This document shows, piece after piece, positions 34,587 through 44,397 of a DNA stretch of 64,000 nt (the stretch's first letter is position 1; every line of letters begins with the position of its first letter). Location of the stretch: contig JACVGT010000021.1 in NCBI GenBank assembly GCA_018992685.1, positions 1 through 64,000 of the forward strand, given 5' to 3'. The notes below the pieces were generated by a model. That model was given only the letters and a program-made list of their open reading frames with translations. It was not told the origin of the DNA and ran no database searches. Origin of the DNA: Theionarchaea archaeon. Its GTDB lineage: Archaea; Methanobacteriota_B; Thermococci; Methanofastidiosales; SZ-28-30. A program made the position numbers and the translations under genes.

Positions 34587-35267
34587 ATGAACCTCGGCGT
34601 TCTGTTCTCTGGTGGTAAAGACTCCACTCTTGCTCTGTTCAAGGCACAGCAGACTGACACTGTGGTATGCCTCATCTCTCTGCTGTCCAGCAATGAGGAG
34701 AGCTACATGTTTCACACACCAAATATTGATATTACCCGATTGCAGGCAGAAGCTGTGGGATTGCCACTCATTCAGGAGACAACTGAGGGAGTGAAAGAAA
34801 AGGAATTGATTGACCTGGAGAGAGCCATAGAAAAGGCCAAGTCCGTGTACAATATTGAGGGCGTGGTAACGGGAGCTGTTGAATCTGTATATCAGGCCGA
34901 AAGAATACAGAAAATATGCCACGGATTGCAGGTGTGGTGTTTTAATCCCCTGTGGCTGAAGAGCCAAGAAGCCCTCCTCCGTGAAATTGTTGAGGATGGG
35001 TTTCACGCAATCATCTCTGGAATTTTTGCGTATCCTTTAAGCGAGGAGTGGCTGGGCAGGTCGCTGGACGAACCCGTCATCAACACATTGATACAACTGC
35101 AGAAAACCCACGGGATTAGTCCCTCCGGCGAGGGGGGAGAGATTGAGACCACTGTCCTGGACGCCCCTTTCTTTAAGAAGAGAATCGCAGTTACAGATTC
35201 CGAGATAGTGTGCGACAAGTATTCAGGAGTCTACATCATACAGAAGGCTGATCTGGTGAAAAAATGA
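34587..35267 (+). CDS. dph6: Diphthine-ammonia ligase (Dph6), PP-loop ATPase
   Basis: Dph6 performs the last step of diphthamide formation on elongation factor 2. The 226-residue protein starts MNLGVLFSGGKDSTLALFKA, the PP-loop motif of this family, with a conserved EGVVTGAVESVYQAERIQKI helix and the tail region GISPSGEGGEIETTVLDAPF, which is diagnostic of the Dph6/DUF71 family. Length is normal. It overlaps the next gene by four bases. Confidence 0.9.
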   Translation: MNLGVLFSGGKDSTLALFKAQQTDTVVCLISLLSSNEESYMFHTPNIDITRLQAEAVGLPLIQETTEGVKEKELIDLERAIEKAKSVYNIEGVVTGAVESVYQAERIQKICHGLQVWCFNPLWLKSQEALLREIVEDGFHAIISGIFAYPLSEEWLGRSLDEPVINTLIQLQKTHGISPSGEGGEIETTVLDAPFFKKRIAVTDSEIVCDKYSGVYIIQKADLVKK

Positions 35268-35812
35268 TCTTGATCATGGATTTGAACCAGACGAGCCTGG
35301 GGTCTTGTGAATTCTGCCTCCCTTTGTACAGTATTGTCAGTGAGATAGAAGAATGTGTAATCCAGCACCACACCACAGCACAATCCTTCTCACCCTACAG
35401 CAAGATCATTCTGTCCGGCACTCCCTTGATGGACACTGAATACCTGGACCATGTTGATAACTTCCACTGGTTGGAGACCTGCAATATTCCTGTCCTGGGT
35501 ATCTGTGCCGGCATGCAGGTTATGGGGCTTGCCTTTGGTTCTGACCTGATACCCTGTCTGGAAATCGGGATGACACAGATCACTCCTCTGAAAGAGAATG
35601 CATTGGTTTCCCGCTCTTTTTCTGCCTACTCACTTCACAGGTATGGGATCTGTCCCAGCAGTGATTTCGATGTCCTGGCCAGGTCAGACCTCTGTGTCCA
35701 GGCAATAAAACACATACACCTCGACCTGTATGGGGTGCTGTTCCACCCTGAAGCGAGGAATAAAGAAGTGATCCAGACGTTTGTCCGTGAAGGGAGTACC
35801 TGTAGCAGGTAG
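35264..35812 (+). CDS. Class I glutamine amidotransferase-like protein
   Basis: The 182-residue protein has the nucleophile elbow LGICAGMQVMGLAFG (Cys near residue 82) and the His-x-Glu pair in LFHPEARN near residue 161, so the catalytic triad is complete. It resembles the GuaA amidotransferase subunit but is more divergent, with many cysteines. The gene is coupled to dph6 by a four-base overlap. Since Dph6 uses free ammonium, a glutaminase partner feeding it is an appealing but unproven idea. Confidence 0.8.
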   Translation: MILIMDLNQTSLGSCEFCLPLYSIVSEIEECVIQHHTTAQSFSPYSKIILSGTPLMDTEYLDHVDNFHWLETCNIPVLGICAGMQVMGLAFGSDLIPCLEIGMTQITPLKENALVSRSFSAYSLHRYGICPSSDFDVLARSDLCVQAIKHIHLDLYGVLFHPEARNKEVIQTFVREGSTCSR

Positions 35813-35860
35813 GGGAGAATTGATCTTTTCTGCACGCTACTGTCGATATAACGTGTCTCT

Positions 35861-38473
35861 GTGAAGCTCAAAGGAAAGATTTTTGTGCTGGTCATTCCAG
35901 ATATCTGTATGTATGTCTGGCTGGGGACTATCATTCTCTTAATTGCACTTGAAATTGCGTATTTCCGAGCGGGCAGGAGAAATAAGGTAATTGATCAATT
36001 CGAAAGTGACATACGAATCCTCCTTCTGATTGTCGTCATTGTGGGCTCCTACATTCTATTCCTCAGTATTTCCCTCTATCATATCACAAGTTTCATTGGC
36101 TCTGGCGAACTGAAATATCTGGCGTGCTCTCTCTACTTTCTATCTCCTCCTCTCCTTGGAGTCCTCCTGTATCTTTTCTTACCTCAGATATATGGGAGAT
36201 CAATCGTGTCGAAGGATGTGCCCGCCCCGGATGTACCACCAACCGACACTGTCCCCACCTTGAGCAGGCTCTTGGGCCTTGAGACTATCCCTCACATCAA
36301 GAAATGCTCATCCACGAGCTCTCCCGCAATGTATGGAAGAAATGCAAGAGGTTCAGTCCTCATACTTGGCGACATGCACTTCCTCACTGAAGAAGAGCAG
36401 AAAGCAGTTATTGTCCATGAACTCTCCCACATAAACCAGGGGGATATTGGGTTCTACACCTGGCTCACCCTGCTCTTGAAAGCATTTTCCTTCTGGATGC
36501 TCCTGTACCCTGCAGCAGTTTATTTCAGATACAGAGTTCCTCCCCTTTTCGCCATTGAGACCTCAGGGTTCGTTGTGTTCATCCCTGTTTTGTTCGTGCT
36601 GCTTTTTCTCCTGAAGAATTCCCTTTTCAGAATCAGAGAATCAATAGCAGATGCGTATGCAGTTCTCCACGGGATGGGGGATCCTCTGGAAAGAGCATTG
36701 ATAAAGTATTCAACTCTGGAAACGTCGAAGAAGAGGGGCTTCAGTCTACACTTTTACAGTGGAGTCACCTCAAGCAGTGTGATGGCAGGCCACCCCCCTC
36801 TCCTCAATCGACTTCACAACATCAAAGCCCGAACTTACCTCACCGAGGCGAGCACCAATTTATCCACTGAAGCCGCCCTGTGGACAGGCATTGCTGCTGC
36901 ATTCTTCTATCACTGCATGGTTCGAAGCTTCATATATATCCATACAGGTGTTGTGGACTCTCTTCCTTCTGATACACTATCACACATGATGTGGCTTGTC
37001 CTCTTCTTGTCGATAGTCAATGTGGTGGGAGCTTCATACGCGGTTCCTGCTTCTAAGGCTTCGATGCTCTTCATGGATCTGGGACACGGGGACTTTGTTG
37101 TACCACTCCTGAGAAACATGGGGATCACCCTGGCAGCTGCTGTGGTTACCGGCTATGTTCTCTCCCTATCCACGCAGTTCACCAGCCAGATCATATCCGG
37201 AGTGGTGGGTGGATTCCTATTTTGGGTCTTGGGATTTGTAGGAGCCCGAAGAACAGATTTCAGTCATGGGGATACATATCTGGTGCTTGCTCCACTATCA
37301 CAGGCACTCATCTTCTGGTACCCGCTGAAGAAGATATATTCTCTTGCAGGGATGCAGCTGGACGCACAGTTTTACTTTTCATTGCTGGCAATACTCGTCC
37401 TGTCTTTAACAGTGGTGCTTATCCTCACCGTGAAGGGTATGCTTCTCATGGAAAGGAATGACAGAATCCTCATGCTCTTTAAGAAGACAAAGGAATTCCC
37501 TGGAACAAATGATCTCATCTTCATCATACTGGTGGTACTCACCCTGTTAGTTCCTGGAGTGGTGGCCTTCGGAACATATATGATTTCCTTTCTTGTGGAT
37601 GGATTGAATATTTTCCCCTTCAGAAATATACCCATGTACAGTATTATCGCAGTTCTTGGGATTTATGGACTCAAGAATGCAGACATACTGTTCTTCAGCA
37701 AGCTGGCTTTCCTTGTAGATATCCTGTCTGGAAAAGGCATCGATGACACTGACCGGAGGTTCATTGGCCACGTAATTGAGAAGTATCAATCACCAGACGG
37801 TGGATTTGACTATGCTGGAATTGGATTCTCCAATCAAAAAGATACTTACTACTTTGCCAGGACGGCTGAAATCTTGAACCTCCCATTGGACATCCGGAAG
37901 ATAGAGAGGTGGATAAAATCCACGGAAACGCATACGGGAGGAGTCGCACTATTTGCCGGGGGTAATCCGAGGATAGAGGGGTTGTACTACGCTCTGTTAA
38001 CATCAAACGTCCTCCATCCGGATGAATCCCTGGAAAAGGAAATGCACAAGAAATGGGTAATCTCCCATTTCAACGGCCATTGTTTCGATTTTGAGTATGA
38101 TACAGCTCCACGGTTCCTCCAGACATGCTGGGGTGCACAAGTCTTGTACTTGCTCGGTGGTACAACGGAAATTGATACGAATGGCCTGGCACAATGGATT
38201 ATTGCTCAGTTCAATAGAAATTCCACTCCTCGAGAAGCTTTTTTTGCTGCATGTACCCTCAAAAGCCTGAAGGCGTCACGAGACCCAGCGCAGCAGTGGC
38301 TCTCAGCCAATACCAGCGTTCTGCACACTCGCGTCGACAAGAACTTGGAGGATATCTACTACTACATTAAGGTGATGAGAGCAGGTGGTGAGGCTCCCCC
38401 TCCCTTGGTATTGGAGCAGGCATTGCGGGACCTTGTGAAAACAAGGAAAGAGTATTCTAATTCTGGGTCATGA
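35861..38473 (+). CDS. M48 membrane metalloprotease fused to prenyltransferase-like toroid repeats
   Basis: The 870-residue protein has two parts. Residues about 10-330 are an HtpX/M48-type membrane protease with HELSHI (zinc His-Glu-x-x-His, near residue 186-191), the downstream Glu in RESIADAYAV (about 259-268) and AGHPPLLNRL. A long multi-helix membrane domain follows to about 600. Residues about 627-860 show alpha/alpha-toroid repeats of the prenyltransferase/squalene cyclase type (KYQSPDGGFDYAGI; DTYYFARTAEILNLP). The repeats may act as a substrate-binding lid. The start is uncertain: GTG 35861 or ATG 35912. Confidence 0.75.
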   Translation: MKLKGKIFVLVIPDICMYVWLGTIILLIALEIAYFRAGRRNKVIDQFESDIRILLLIVVIVGSYILFLSISLYHITSFIGSGELKYLACSLYFLSPPLLGVLLYLFLPQIYGRSIVSKDVPAPDVPPTDTVPTLSRLLGLETIPHIKKCSSTSSPAMYGRNARGSVLILGDMHFLTEEEQKAVIVHELSHINQGDIGFYTWLTLLLKAFSFWMLLYPAAVYFRYRVPPLFAIETSGFVVFIPVLFVLLFLLKNSLFRIRESIADAYAVLHGMGDPLERALIKYSTLETSKKRGFSLHFYSGVTSSSVMAGHPPLLNRLHNIKARTYLTEASTNLSTEAALWTGIAAAFFYHCMVRSFIYIHTGVVDSLPSDTLSHMMWLVLFLSIVNVVGASYAVPASKASMLFMDLGHGDFVVPLLRNMGITLAAAVVTGYVLSLSTQFTSQIISGVVGGFLFWVLGFVGARRTDFSHGDTYLVLAPLSQALIFWYPLKKIYSLAGMQLDAQFYFSLLAILVLSLTVVLILTVKGMLLMERNDRILMLFKKTKEFPGTNDLIFIILVVLTLLVPGVVAFGTYMISFLVDGLNIFPFRNIPMYSIIAVLGIYGLKNADILFFSKLAFLVDILSGKGIDDTDRRFIGHVIEKYQSPDGGFDYAGIGFSNQKDTYYFARTAEILNLPLDIRKIERWIKSTETHTGGVALFAGGNPRIEGLYYALLTSNVLHPDESLEKEMHKKWVISHFNGHCFDFEYDTAPRFLQTCWGAQVLYLLGGTTEIDTNGLAQWIIAQFNRNSTPREAFFAACTLKSLKASRDPAQQWLSANTSVLHTRVDKNLEDIYYYIKVMRAGGEAPPPLVLEQALRDLVKTRKEYSNSGS

Positions 38474-38568
38474 TGCAGGAGCAATCCAAGGGATCGAGAA
38501 TGAATCAGTGAAAGCCTCCAAGAAAGGCAAGGTGACAAACCTTATAAGCCGGTTAGCAAAGCTACTGC

Positions 38569-39639
38569 ATGCGGCAGAACAGAACCATCCGCCTGATTGT
38601 CCTTGTCCTTTCCATCTACTGTTTCTTGCTGAGCATTGATATCATGGGCGGAGCATTCAAGCTGCTCGGGGAAGGATTTTCCCTCAAACTCATTCAGATG
38701 ACCTCCAGTCCCTACGTTGGGCTTGTAGTGGGTATCTTATCCACGTCTGTTGTCCAGAGCTCCTCTGCCACCACTTCTGTGGTAGTATGTCTCGTGGGAG
38801 GAGGGAGTCTAACCATTTCGAACGCAATTCCCATAGTCATGGGGGCCAACGTTGGAACAACTGTTACCAATATCTTCGTTTCCTTTGGCCATGTCAGTCG
38901 GAAAGAAGAATTCAAGAGAGCCTTTGCTGGGGCGACGGTCCATGATTTTTTCAATTTATGCGCCCTACTGGTGTTGTTTCCTCTTGAAGTGAAATTTCAC
39001 TTCATTGAGAAGATGGCTTCCTTTATGGCAGAAGCGTTCAGCGACATGGGTGGACTGACTGTTGTCAGCCCGCTAAAACTGATCATTGCTCCCGCCAGTT
39101 CCAGGATTCTTCATATTCTGGGTCCCAAGATCGGCATTATTGCTGCGCTTATCCTCCTGTTTGCAGCCCTCAGGTACATTGTATCAAGCATGCGATTTTT
39201 CACCCTTGATCGATTCCAGGTGCTCCTGGACAGATTCTTATTCAAAAATGATGCTTCCAGCTTTGTCGTGGGGACTGTCACCACAGCAATTGTGCAGAGC
39301 AGTTCAGTGACCACATCCCTCATTGTCCCACTTCTGGGCTCTGGGTTGCTTACCCTGGAACAGGTCTATCCCTACACGCTGGGGGCCAATGTGGGCACCA
39401 CAGTGACCGCAATTCTCGCTTCATTGGTTACCAACCAGGTAGCTGGGGTGACGATAGCTTTCTCCCATCTCTTGTTTAATGTGTTCGGGATTACTCTGTT
39501 CTATCCTCTGAGAAGATTTCCCATCTTTTGCGCCCGATGGCTGGCTGGGTTAGCTGCAGAAAAAAAGATAGTTGCAATTCTCTTTGTGGTGATTACCTTT
39601 TATGTAATTCCTATTCTCTTGGTGTTCCTCAGTCCTTAG
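38569..39639 (+). CDS. Sodium/phosphate cotransporter (NptA/PF02690 type)
   Basis: The 356-residue membrane protein contains the two inverted Na/Pi-cotransporter repeats, each with the QSSS motif: SVVQSSSATTSVVV and AIVQSSSVTTSLIV, followed by MGANVGTTVTNI and LGANVGTTVTAI. It takes up phosphate with sodium. CCTTATAAGCC about 25 bases upstream makes it leaderless. Its 3' end overlaps the convergent PhoU gene by 11 bases, pairing transporter and phosphate regulator. Confidence 0.93.
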   Translation: MRQNRTIRLIVLVLSIYCFLLSIDIMGGAFKLLGEGFSLKLIQMTSSPYVGLVVGILSTSVVQSSSATTSVVVCLVGGGSLTISNAIPIVMGANVGTTVTNIFVSFGHVSRKEEFKRAFAGATVHDFFNLCALLVLFPLEVKFHFIEKMASFMAEAFSDMGGLTVVSPLKLIIAPASSRILHILGPKIGIIAALILLFAALRYIVSSMRFFTLDRFQVLLDRFLFKNDASSFVVGTVTTAIVQSSSVTTSLIVPLLGSGLLTLEQVYPYTLGANVGTTVTAILASLVTNQVAGVTIAFSHLLFNVFGITLFYPLRRFPIFCARWLAGLAAEKKIVAILFVVITFYVIPILLVFLSP

Positions 39640-40306
39640 AGGCTGCTTTTTTCTTGTCGAACCCGATCCTATCAAATGGCTGCACCACGGTGGAGGCGAT
39701 ATTCTGCAGGTGGGCAGAAATTCTCCTGAGATACTCAGTGAGCAGTGCATAGACAATGGCTGTCTTGACGTCTACTGATTCCTCGCCATTCAATTTCCTC
39801 ACGACCTCTGTATGGAGTTGCTTCGTCTCCACGTGCATGGTCATCACGACTTGGGCCTTTTCCGCATCAGATTCTTCCAGTGCCCGGAGAGTGAGATCAA
39901 ACATGGAACTGATATTCTCGTGCATTTTTGAAAAGATGTCGAAATAGGGGGAAGGGTTCAGTGAGGTGGGATACATCAGCCCCAGCTGAGCGATGTTCTT
40001 GCAATAATCTCCGATACGCTCATAATCCACCGCAATGGCCAGCAGTACGAGAGAGGTTGAGATATCGGGAGCTGAGTTAATGGCCAGATACTGCAAGATC
40101 TCCCTGCGAACTTCCTTTACAGACGTATTTATCACTCGATCTTCTCTGCTAATGTCTTTCGCAATCTCATCTTTGTTTTCCACCAGGCATTTCACTGAAA
40201 GATCGTACATGCTCCTGGCCTGATTGTGCATTCGTTCAACTGCATTGAGGGCAGACTTGAGGATAGAACCCTTGAAAACTGCGTCGAAAAGCTCCTTGAA
40301 CATCAT
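39629..40306 (-). CDS. phoU: PhoU-family phosphate regulator
   Basis: A 225-residue all-helical protein of two PhoU repeats, with the metal-binding motifs EDRVINTSVKEVRREI and AVDYERIGDYCKNIAQLG in the first half. A second-half counterpart contains LTEYLRRISAHLQNIAS. PhoU proteins damp phosphate uptake. ATG 40306 (MMFKEL) is chosen over the longer frame because CTTTTAAGC is about 28 bases upstream. It faces the phosphate cotransporter gene. Confidence 0.9.
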   Translation of the reverse strand: MMFKELFDAVFKGSILKSALNAVERMHNQARSMYDLSVKCLVENKDEIAKDISREDRVINTSVKEVRREILQYLAINSAPDISTSLVLLAIAVDYERIGDYCKNIAQLGLMYPTSLNPSPYFDIFSKMHENISSMFDLTLRALEESDAEKAQVVMTMHVETKQLHTEVVRKLNGEESVDVKTAIVYALLTEYLRRISAHLQNIASTVVQPFDRIGFDKKKAASKD

Positions 40307-40340
40307 GCTAGTAACTACCCACAATAGCTTAAAAGACTTT

Positions 40341-40559
40341 GTGAGCCTCAGGCCTCTCTGGGATGTCCCTGGCGAAGGAAGAATTGAAGAAGAGCCTCAC
40401 TATGATGGACTTCTTTTTGTATTTTATCCGGGATGGACTTCCCTGAGAACTCTGGCCAACAAAGCACTCAAGATCTTGAGGTGGAAAGAAAAAACCAGGC
40501 AAGAGAAACGACTTAGGAAGGAATTTTCACTGAATGAAACCTTCGTAATTGAGCATTAA
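40341..40559 (+). CDS. Possible small basic protein, unknown
   Basis: An open frame of about 72 codons from GTG 40341 (an ATG at 40305 in the same frame overlaps the phoU start) reads PLWDVPGEGRIEEEPHYDGL, then LLFVFYPGWTS and a Lys/Arg-rich helix. The composition looks protein-like, but no promoter or ribosome-binding site is convincing and no family is recognised. Confidence 0.3.
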   Translation: MSLRPLWDVPGEGRIEEEPHYDGLLFVFYPGWTSLRTLANKALKILRWKEKTRQEKRLRKEFSLNETFVIEH

Positions 40560-40728
40560 TGTTAATAACCTGATGATGAAATGAATATATCTTGGAAAAT
40601 TTCCTAGAAAGGTGGTATTTCTGTGATCTGAAGACACGTTTGACATTTCAAGTGGTATTCGATATGCAACACTCGCCATATACCAAGTTTGTTTTCGCGT
40701 AAATACGGAATGGATATTTTCAGCAAAG

Positions 40729-40739
40729 TATTTATATAC
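40729..40739 (+). promoter_or_regulatory. TATA box of the four-gene HD/PRTase operon
   Basis: TATTTATATAC lies about 33 bases before ATG 40767. It is the only good promoter seen for the operon, since the next three genes are spaced by five bases or less or overlap. Confidence 0.5.
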
Positions 40740-40766
40740 AGCTTTCTAAGAGAGGCAGGGAATCCA

Positions 40767-41504
40767 ATGAACACATACATCGTGTCCTTGTTGAGCAGAA
40801 ATGGAAAGAAGGCTGTCGAATCGCTCAATTCCAATCTCAATTCAAAAGATCTGTTTTCTAAGATGCCTTCCACCATGAGCTTCGACGTAAAGTTCGATGC
40901 GGATGATGGCTACATTTTTGTTCTATCGGATGAGAAAGTGCCACTTAGCTTTTTCTACCTGAAAGAAGAACGATTCTACGACTTGAATACAGTGAATATA
41001 TTAAATTTAGATAGAATGAACTTTATGCTGAGTTTCGTAAAGGGAATTGGAATTTTGAGGCGTGGTGATCCCCTCAAGTACATTTCATCAGAAATAAATC
41101 CATTAATTGGTAGCTCTCTATTCAACGATCCAAGTATTCTTGAAATAAGGCAATTCAGCGACAAGGAGATGCAGTGGCAAACCTGGAAAGGAGATTTGGT
41201 GAGCATTACTCTCGAATTGCCCGATGCCAAGGTTATCTCAGTAAGAGGAAGAGAAATAGAATCAAAAATAGAGGAATTAGAGCTTTATCCGAATAATAAC
41301 AACAAGATAGCAGAAATCAGGATCCATAATGCGGATTTCAATAGATATATCACGATAAGAAGAAACGGAAAAATGAGGATTGCGCTATGGCCAGGTGAAA
41401 TCAAAATGGAAGATCTGAACGAAAAAACGTTATTCTCTCGATTCTCGAAAAGAATGATTAATCTTTATGAATACGTGCAACAGGCTGTGGGTGAGGAGCT
41501 GTGA
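40767..41504 (+). CDS. Operon gene 1: unknown 245-residue protein
   Basis: The product is a soluble alpha/beta protein with no motif I recognise. It has an N-terminal MNTYIVSLLSRNGKKAVESL segment, a central beta-rich part (MSFDVKFDADDGYIFVLSDE) and a charged C-terminal helix. ATG 40767 is chosen since it follows the TATA box; an in-frame ATG at 40710 would be upstream of it. Its stop overlaps the next start by four bases. Codon and base use are A+T-richer than the phosphate genes next door, as for the three genes that follow, suggesting joint transfer. Context suggests a sensor or effector of the system. Confidence 0.6.
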   Translation: MNTYIVSLLSRNGKKAVESLNSNLNSKDLFSKMPSTMSFDVKFDADDGYIFVLSDEKVPLSFFYLKEERFYDLNTVNILNLDRMNFMLSFVKGIGILRRGDPLKYISSEINPLIGSSLFNDPSILEIRQFSDKEMQWQTWKGDLVSITLELPDAKVISVRGREIESKIEELELYPNNNNKIAEIRIHNADFNRYITIRRNGKMRIALWPGEIKMEDLNEKTLFSRFSKRMINLYEYVQQAVGEEL

Positions 41505-42670
41505 TAGATTTCTATGAGCTGAGCTTCTTGATTCCATTGATACTTCTACACGCGAGAGAAAACTCGATAAGGGGAGGTTTGGGTCGTTTCCAGATTGCAA
41601 AGATCTCGGCGTGGCTTCTTGTGAATTCAGGAATTTGTTCACTTCAAGAAAGAGTTTTCATATATAAGTTCGGCCCATATATCTCCGGATTTGAGAATGC
41701 ACTAGCTGATTTGATAAGACGCAACATAATTGAAATCATAATTGATAGTGAGGGGCAAACAAGATTCTGTATCACGGAGGATGGAAAAAGATGGATAATG
41801 TCTCGTCTCAGGGATCAAGATTCTAGTGGGAGTGAGGTCAAAGCAGCAGAAATCGATCGAATACTATTCACTCCGCTTTCTGACCTGATAGTGGATCTTG
41901 TAGAAAAGTCTCCTTTCTTCAAACCAATTAAATATGTTATTGGGGATAAAGAACTGATTAGGATATTCGATTGGACTAATTTCGGAGATGGCAGAATTCA
42001 TTCATATCATTATACACTCTTGCGCTCATTTTACCGATTGGAGGATTACTTCGACAGAGAGCGTTATGAAGCCGAAACGAAAATGACTGAGAATGATACA
42101 GACTATCAATTGAGGATAATAGACAATTCCGCCATACCAAATACTATGCACTTGGAAGATCTCATCCAAAATTGCAAAGAAAAACATACAATACGCTACA
42201 TTTTCAACAAGGAGAATCCTAGGAGTGTTGCAGAAGACAAGTTTGAGGGGAAGAATTACATTGGACATCTCTGGTATGTGTATAGTGCTATTGACATCAT
42301 TCACACACTGGCCGGATTAGCTCCGACTATAGATGAGATTGCTAGAGTTTGTCTTACAAATTATGAATATTCCATAAAAAAAAGACATGATTATTCCAAG
42401 AGAAGGAAAATGAGAGAAGGGGCTATCCGCTCTGACATGCAGAAATTGGTTAAATATGGTATCCTGAATAGAGGGAAAGTAAATAGGATGTTCATCTACA
42501 GTATTAGAGCAAGAAGAATAGTTGACAGCTATACCTCACAGACCTACTCACTGTTGAATCCTGAGAAGATACGAAATCTATATGAAGAAGTAATTAGACC
42601 TTCCCCCGCAAATGCCGAAATAATCAAGCAGATAATTGCGGAAGGAACGGAAGCGGCAATGGAGGTTTGA
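41501..42670 (+). CDS. Operon gene 2: winged-helix protein with SocA/DUF4065-like N-terminus
   Basis: The first 105 residues of this 389-residue protein (RFQIAKISAWLLVNSGI; VFIYKFGPYISGFENALADL; TRFCITEDGKRWI) have the layout of SocA/Panacea-type domains found in antitoxins and proteolytic adaptors: helix, x-x-KFGP turn, helix, wing. A second winged-helix-like region lies near 270-345 (MREGAIRSDMQKLVKYGIL). The middle is unrecognised. It overlaps gene 1 and is four bases before gene 3. It may sense or control the HD and PRTase proteins. The SocA similarity is by pattern only. Confidence 0.5.
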   Translation: MIDFYELSFLIPLILLHARENSIRGGLGRFQIAKISAWLLVNSGICSLQERVFIYKFGPYISGFENALADLIRRNIIEIIIDSEGQTRFCITEDGKRWIMSRLRDQDSSGSEVKAAEIDRILFTPLSDLIVDLVEKSPFFKPIKYVIGDKELIRIFDWTNFGDGRIHSYHYTLLRSFYRLEDYFDRERYEAETKMTENDTDYQLRIIDNSAIPNTMHLEDLIQNCKEKHTIRYIFNKENPRSVAEDKFEGKNYIGHLWYVYSAIDIIHTLAGLAPTIDEIARVCLTNYEYSIKKRHDYSKRRKMREGAIRSDMQKLVKYGILNRGKVNRMFIYSIRARRIVDSYTSQTYSLLNPEKIRNLYEEVIRPSPANAEIIKQIIAEGTEAAMEV

Positions 42671-42674
42671 TTAG

Positions 42675-44393
42675 ATGAATGAAGAACTTGACGAGTTGTT
42701 GAAATGCTTCTCTCGAAAACGTGTGATAAATTATTATCGAAGAGAGAGGGAAGCACAAGAATCAACCGACGGAGAATCACTGGAGGATATTCAACAAACG
42801 GCAGAAGAAGTGGACATGAAACTCCTCGATGATTTCTTACATTTCATGCAAACTAGAAATATTAACAAACTTGATGATAGTCTCTCAAAAAGAATTGAAG
42901 AATTCAGAAATTTTCTCACAAGAATCGAAGAAGAAATAAAAATAGAAGTCTCTTCAGCTACTCCTGAACAGAACGAGTACTACCAAGAGCTTATTCGAAT
43001 GCTTGAGAAACAGAGGCATTCAGTGGAACTCGTGAAGCAGACTTTTGGATCCTTGGAACCATTTGAATTATCAGGAGCCCTTCTAGACTACTTCGAAATG
43101 CTCAAGGAATTTCAAGAAGCAAGCTTTAAATATCAGCAAAACTACAGAGATCATTTGATTCATTCTCTGCGGGTTTTCCTCTTGATTATCTCGATTCTCA
43201 ATGCAATGGGTGATATTTGGATTTGTATTCTGAGAAGATTCCTTTGTAAGAATCTGCGAAATCTGGGCATAAGGATTAGTAAGAAGCAGTTTGCTGAAGT
43301 TCTCAATCCGGAAGAACTCTGGGATTGTTCAATACAAGGAGTTTCAATAATGTCTTTTTTCCATGATATCGGGATGGTCTATTCCAGATATAGGGAAATG
43401 GTGGATGGCTTGGAAGAAAGGATTTTTGCGGATAGATCTCGCACCGGCATGGAGGGAGACAGATCGATATTTACCTATAAGCCAATTCTTCGCTTGAAAC
43501 ATGAAGCTGTAGGGGAAATAAAAGGAAGAATATCCATTTTCAGTGAAGCACTGGGAAAAATGCATCCAGAATACGAAGAACTTACTACAATCTTAAATCA
43601 CGTGTTCGGGAGCATTGAGAATTCCGAGAAAGAAACTGAAGAAGCGGAAAGTGAGTCTCCTGCGTCCAATGACAAGAAACTCCACGGAGTTTATGCTTTG
43701 CTGAATATTTATACCTATCAAGTCATAGAGAGGCGTTTTCTAGATAGTATTAGAGATCTCGAAAGAGAATCTAAGGAAGTAGAGAGATATAGAAGCTCTG
43801 CTTTCAGAGCATATAGGTCAAATCTAGAATCTGGGGCTAAGATTCCTCCGGATACCCTGCTTGACAACGAATCAAGGGGAAACATAAATAAACAGAAGGA
43901 AATCCTTCGGACGCTAATTCTTTGCGAGGTGTTCAATTGTATTCTGATCCATGATATGGATGGATTTCCATACATGTCTCCGCTTAGTGAGCTATTGATT
44001 TTTGCTGACAACGCTCAAGAATGGAATCGGATTGCATTCGAAGGAGGGTGCAAAAAGCAATATGAAAAAGATCAGATAGAAATCTGCATCAACAAGTGTG
44101 AAAAGGCATGTTTGTTAATTCTAGACTTCTATGAAAAGAAGATGTTTGAAGGATCAGAATCTCTGAATACGCTAATGGATATGTGTACGAAAAGATACAG
44201 TTGTGAGATTGAAGCAGGCGTGTTTGGTATCTTCTATCGCATAAAGGCTAGTGATTACGAAACAAGACGTCCTTCCCAGGCAGTCTTTGTTTGTCCACAT
44301 CTGGAGGTGGGCAAAGGAAGAATTCCACTAGAGGACACAGGAGACATCAGCCTAGACATGTTTTGTCAATATTGTCAATACACTGATAGGTGA
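42675..44393 (+). CDS. Operon gene 3: HD-domain phosphohydrolase-like protein
   Basis: The 572-residue protein has a helical N-terminus (1-150) and an HD-type domain (about 155-460). Candidate metal ligands are His160/His163 in YRDHLIHSLRV, His230-Asp231 in SFFHDIGMVYSRY, His337 in LHGVYALL, His426-Asp427 in ILIHDMDG and Asp445 in IFADNAQEW. HD proteins hydrolyse nucleotides or phosphodiesters. The C-terminus ends with Cys540-x-His542 and Cys564-x2-Cys567, a likely zinc site. A long insert with charged residues sits at about 315-335. Gene order with a PRTase-like protein suggests nucleotide chemistry. The HD assignment is firm by motif order; activity is inferred. Confidence 0.65.
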   Translation: MNEELDELLKCFSRKRVINYYRREREAQESTDGESLEDIQQTAEEVDMKLLDDFLHFMQTRNINKLDDSLSKRIEEFRNFLTRIEEEIKIEVSSATPEQNEYYQELIRMLEKQRHSVELVKQTFGSLEPFELSGALLDYFEMLKEFQEASFKYQQNYRDHLIHSLRVFLLIISILNAMGDIWICILRRFLCKNLRNLGIRISKKQFAEVLNPEELWDCSIQGVSIMSFFHDIGMVYSRYREMVDGLEERIFADRSRTGMEGDRSIFTYKPILRLKHEAVGEIKGRISIFSEALGKMHPEYEELTTILNHVFGSIENSEKETEEAESESPASNDKKLHGVYALLNIYTYQVIERRFLDSIRDLERESKEVERYRSSAFRAYRSNLESGAKIPPDTLLDNESRGNINKQKEILRTLILCEVFNCILIHDMDGFPYMSPLSELLIFADNAQEWNRIAFEGGCKKQYEKDQIEICINKCEKACLLILDFYEKKMFEGSESLNTLMDMCTKRYSCEIEAGVFGIFYRIKASDYETRRPSQAVFVCPHLEVGKGRIPLEDTGDISLDMFCQYCQYTDR

Positions 44394-44397
44394 TTCT

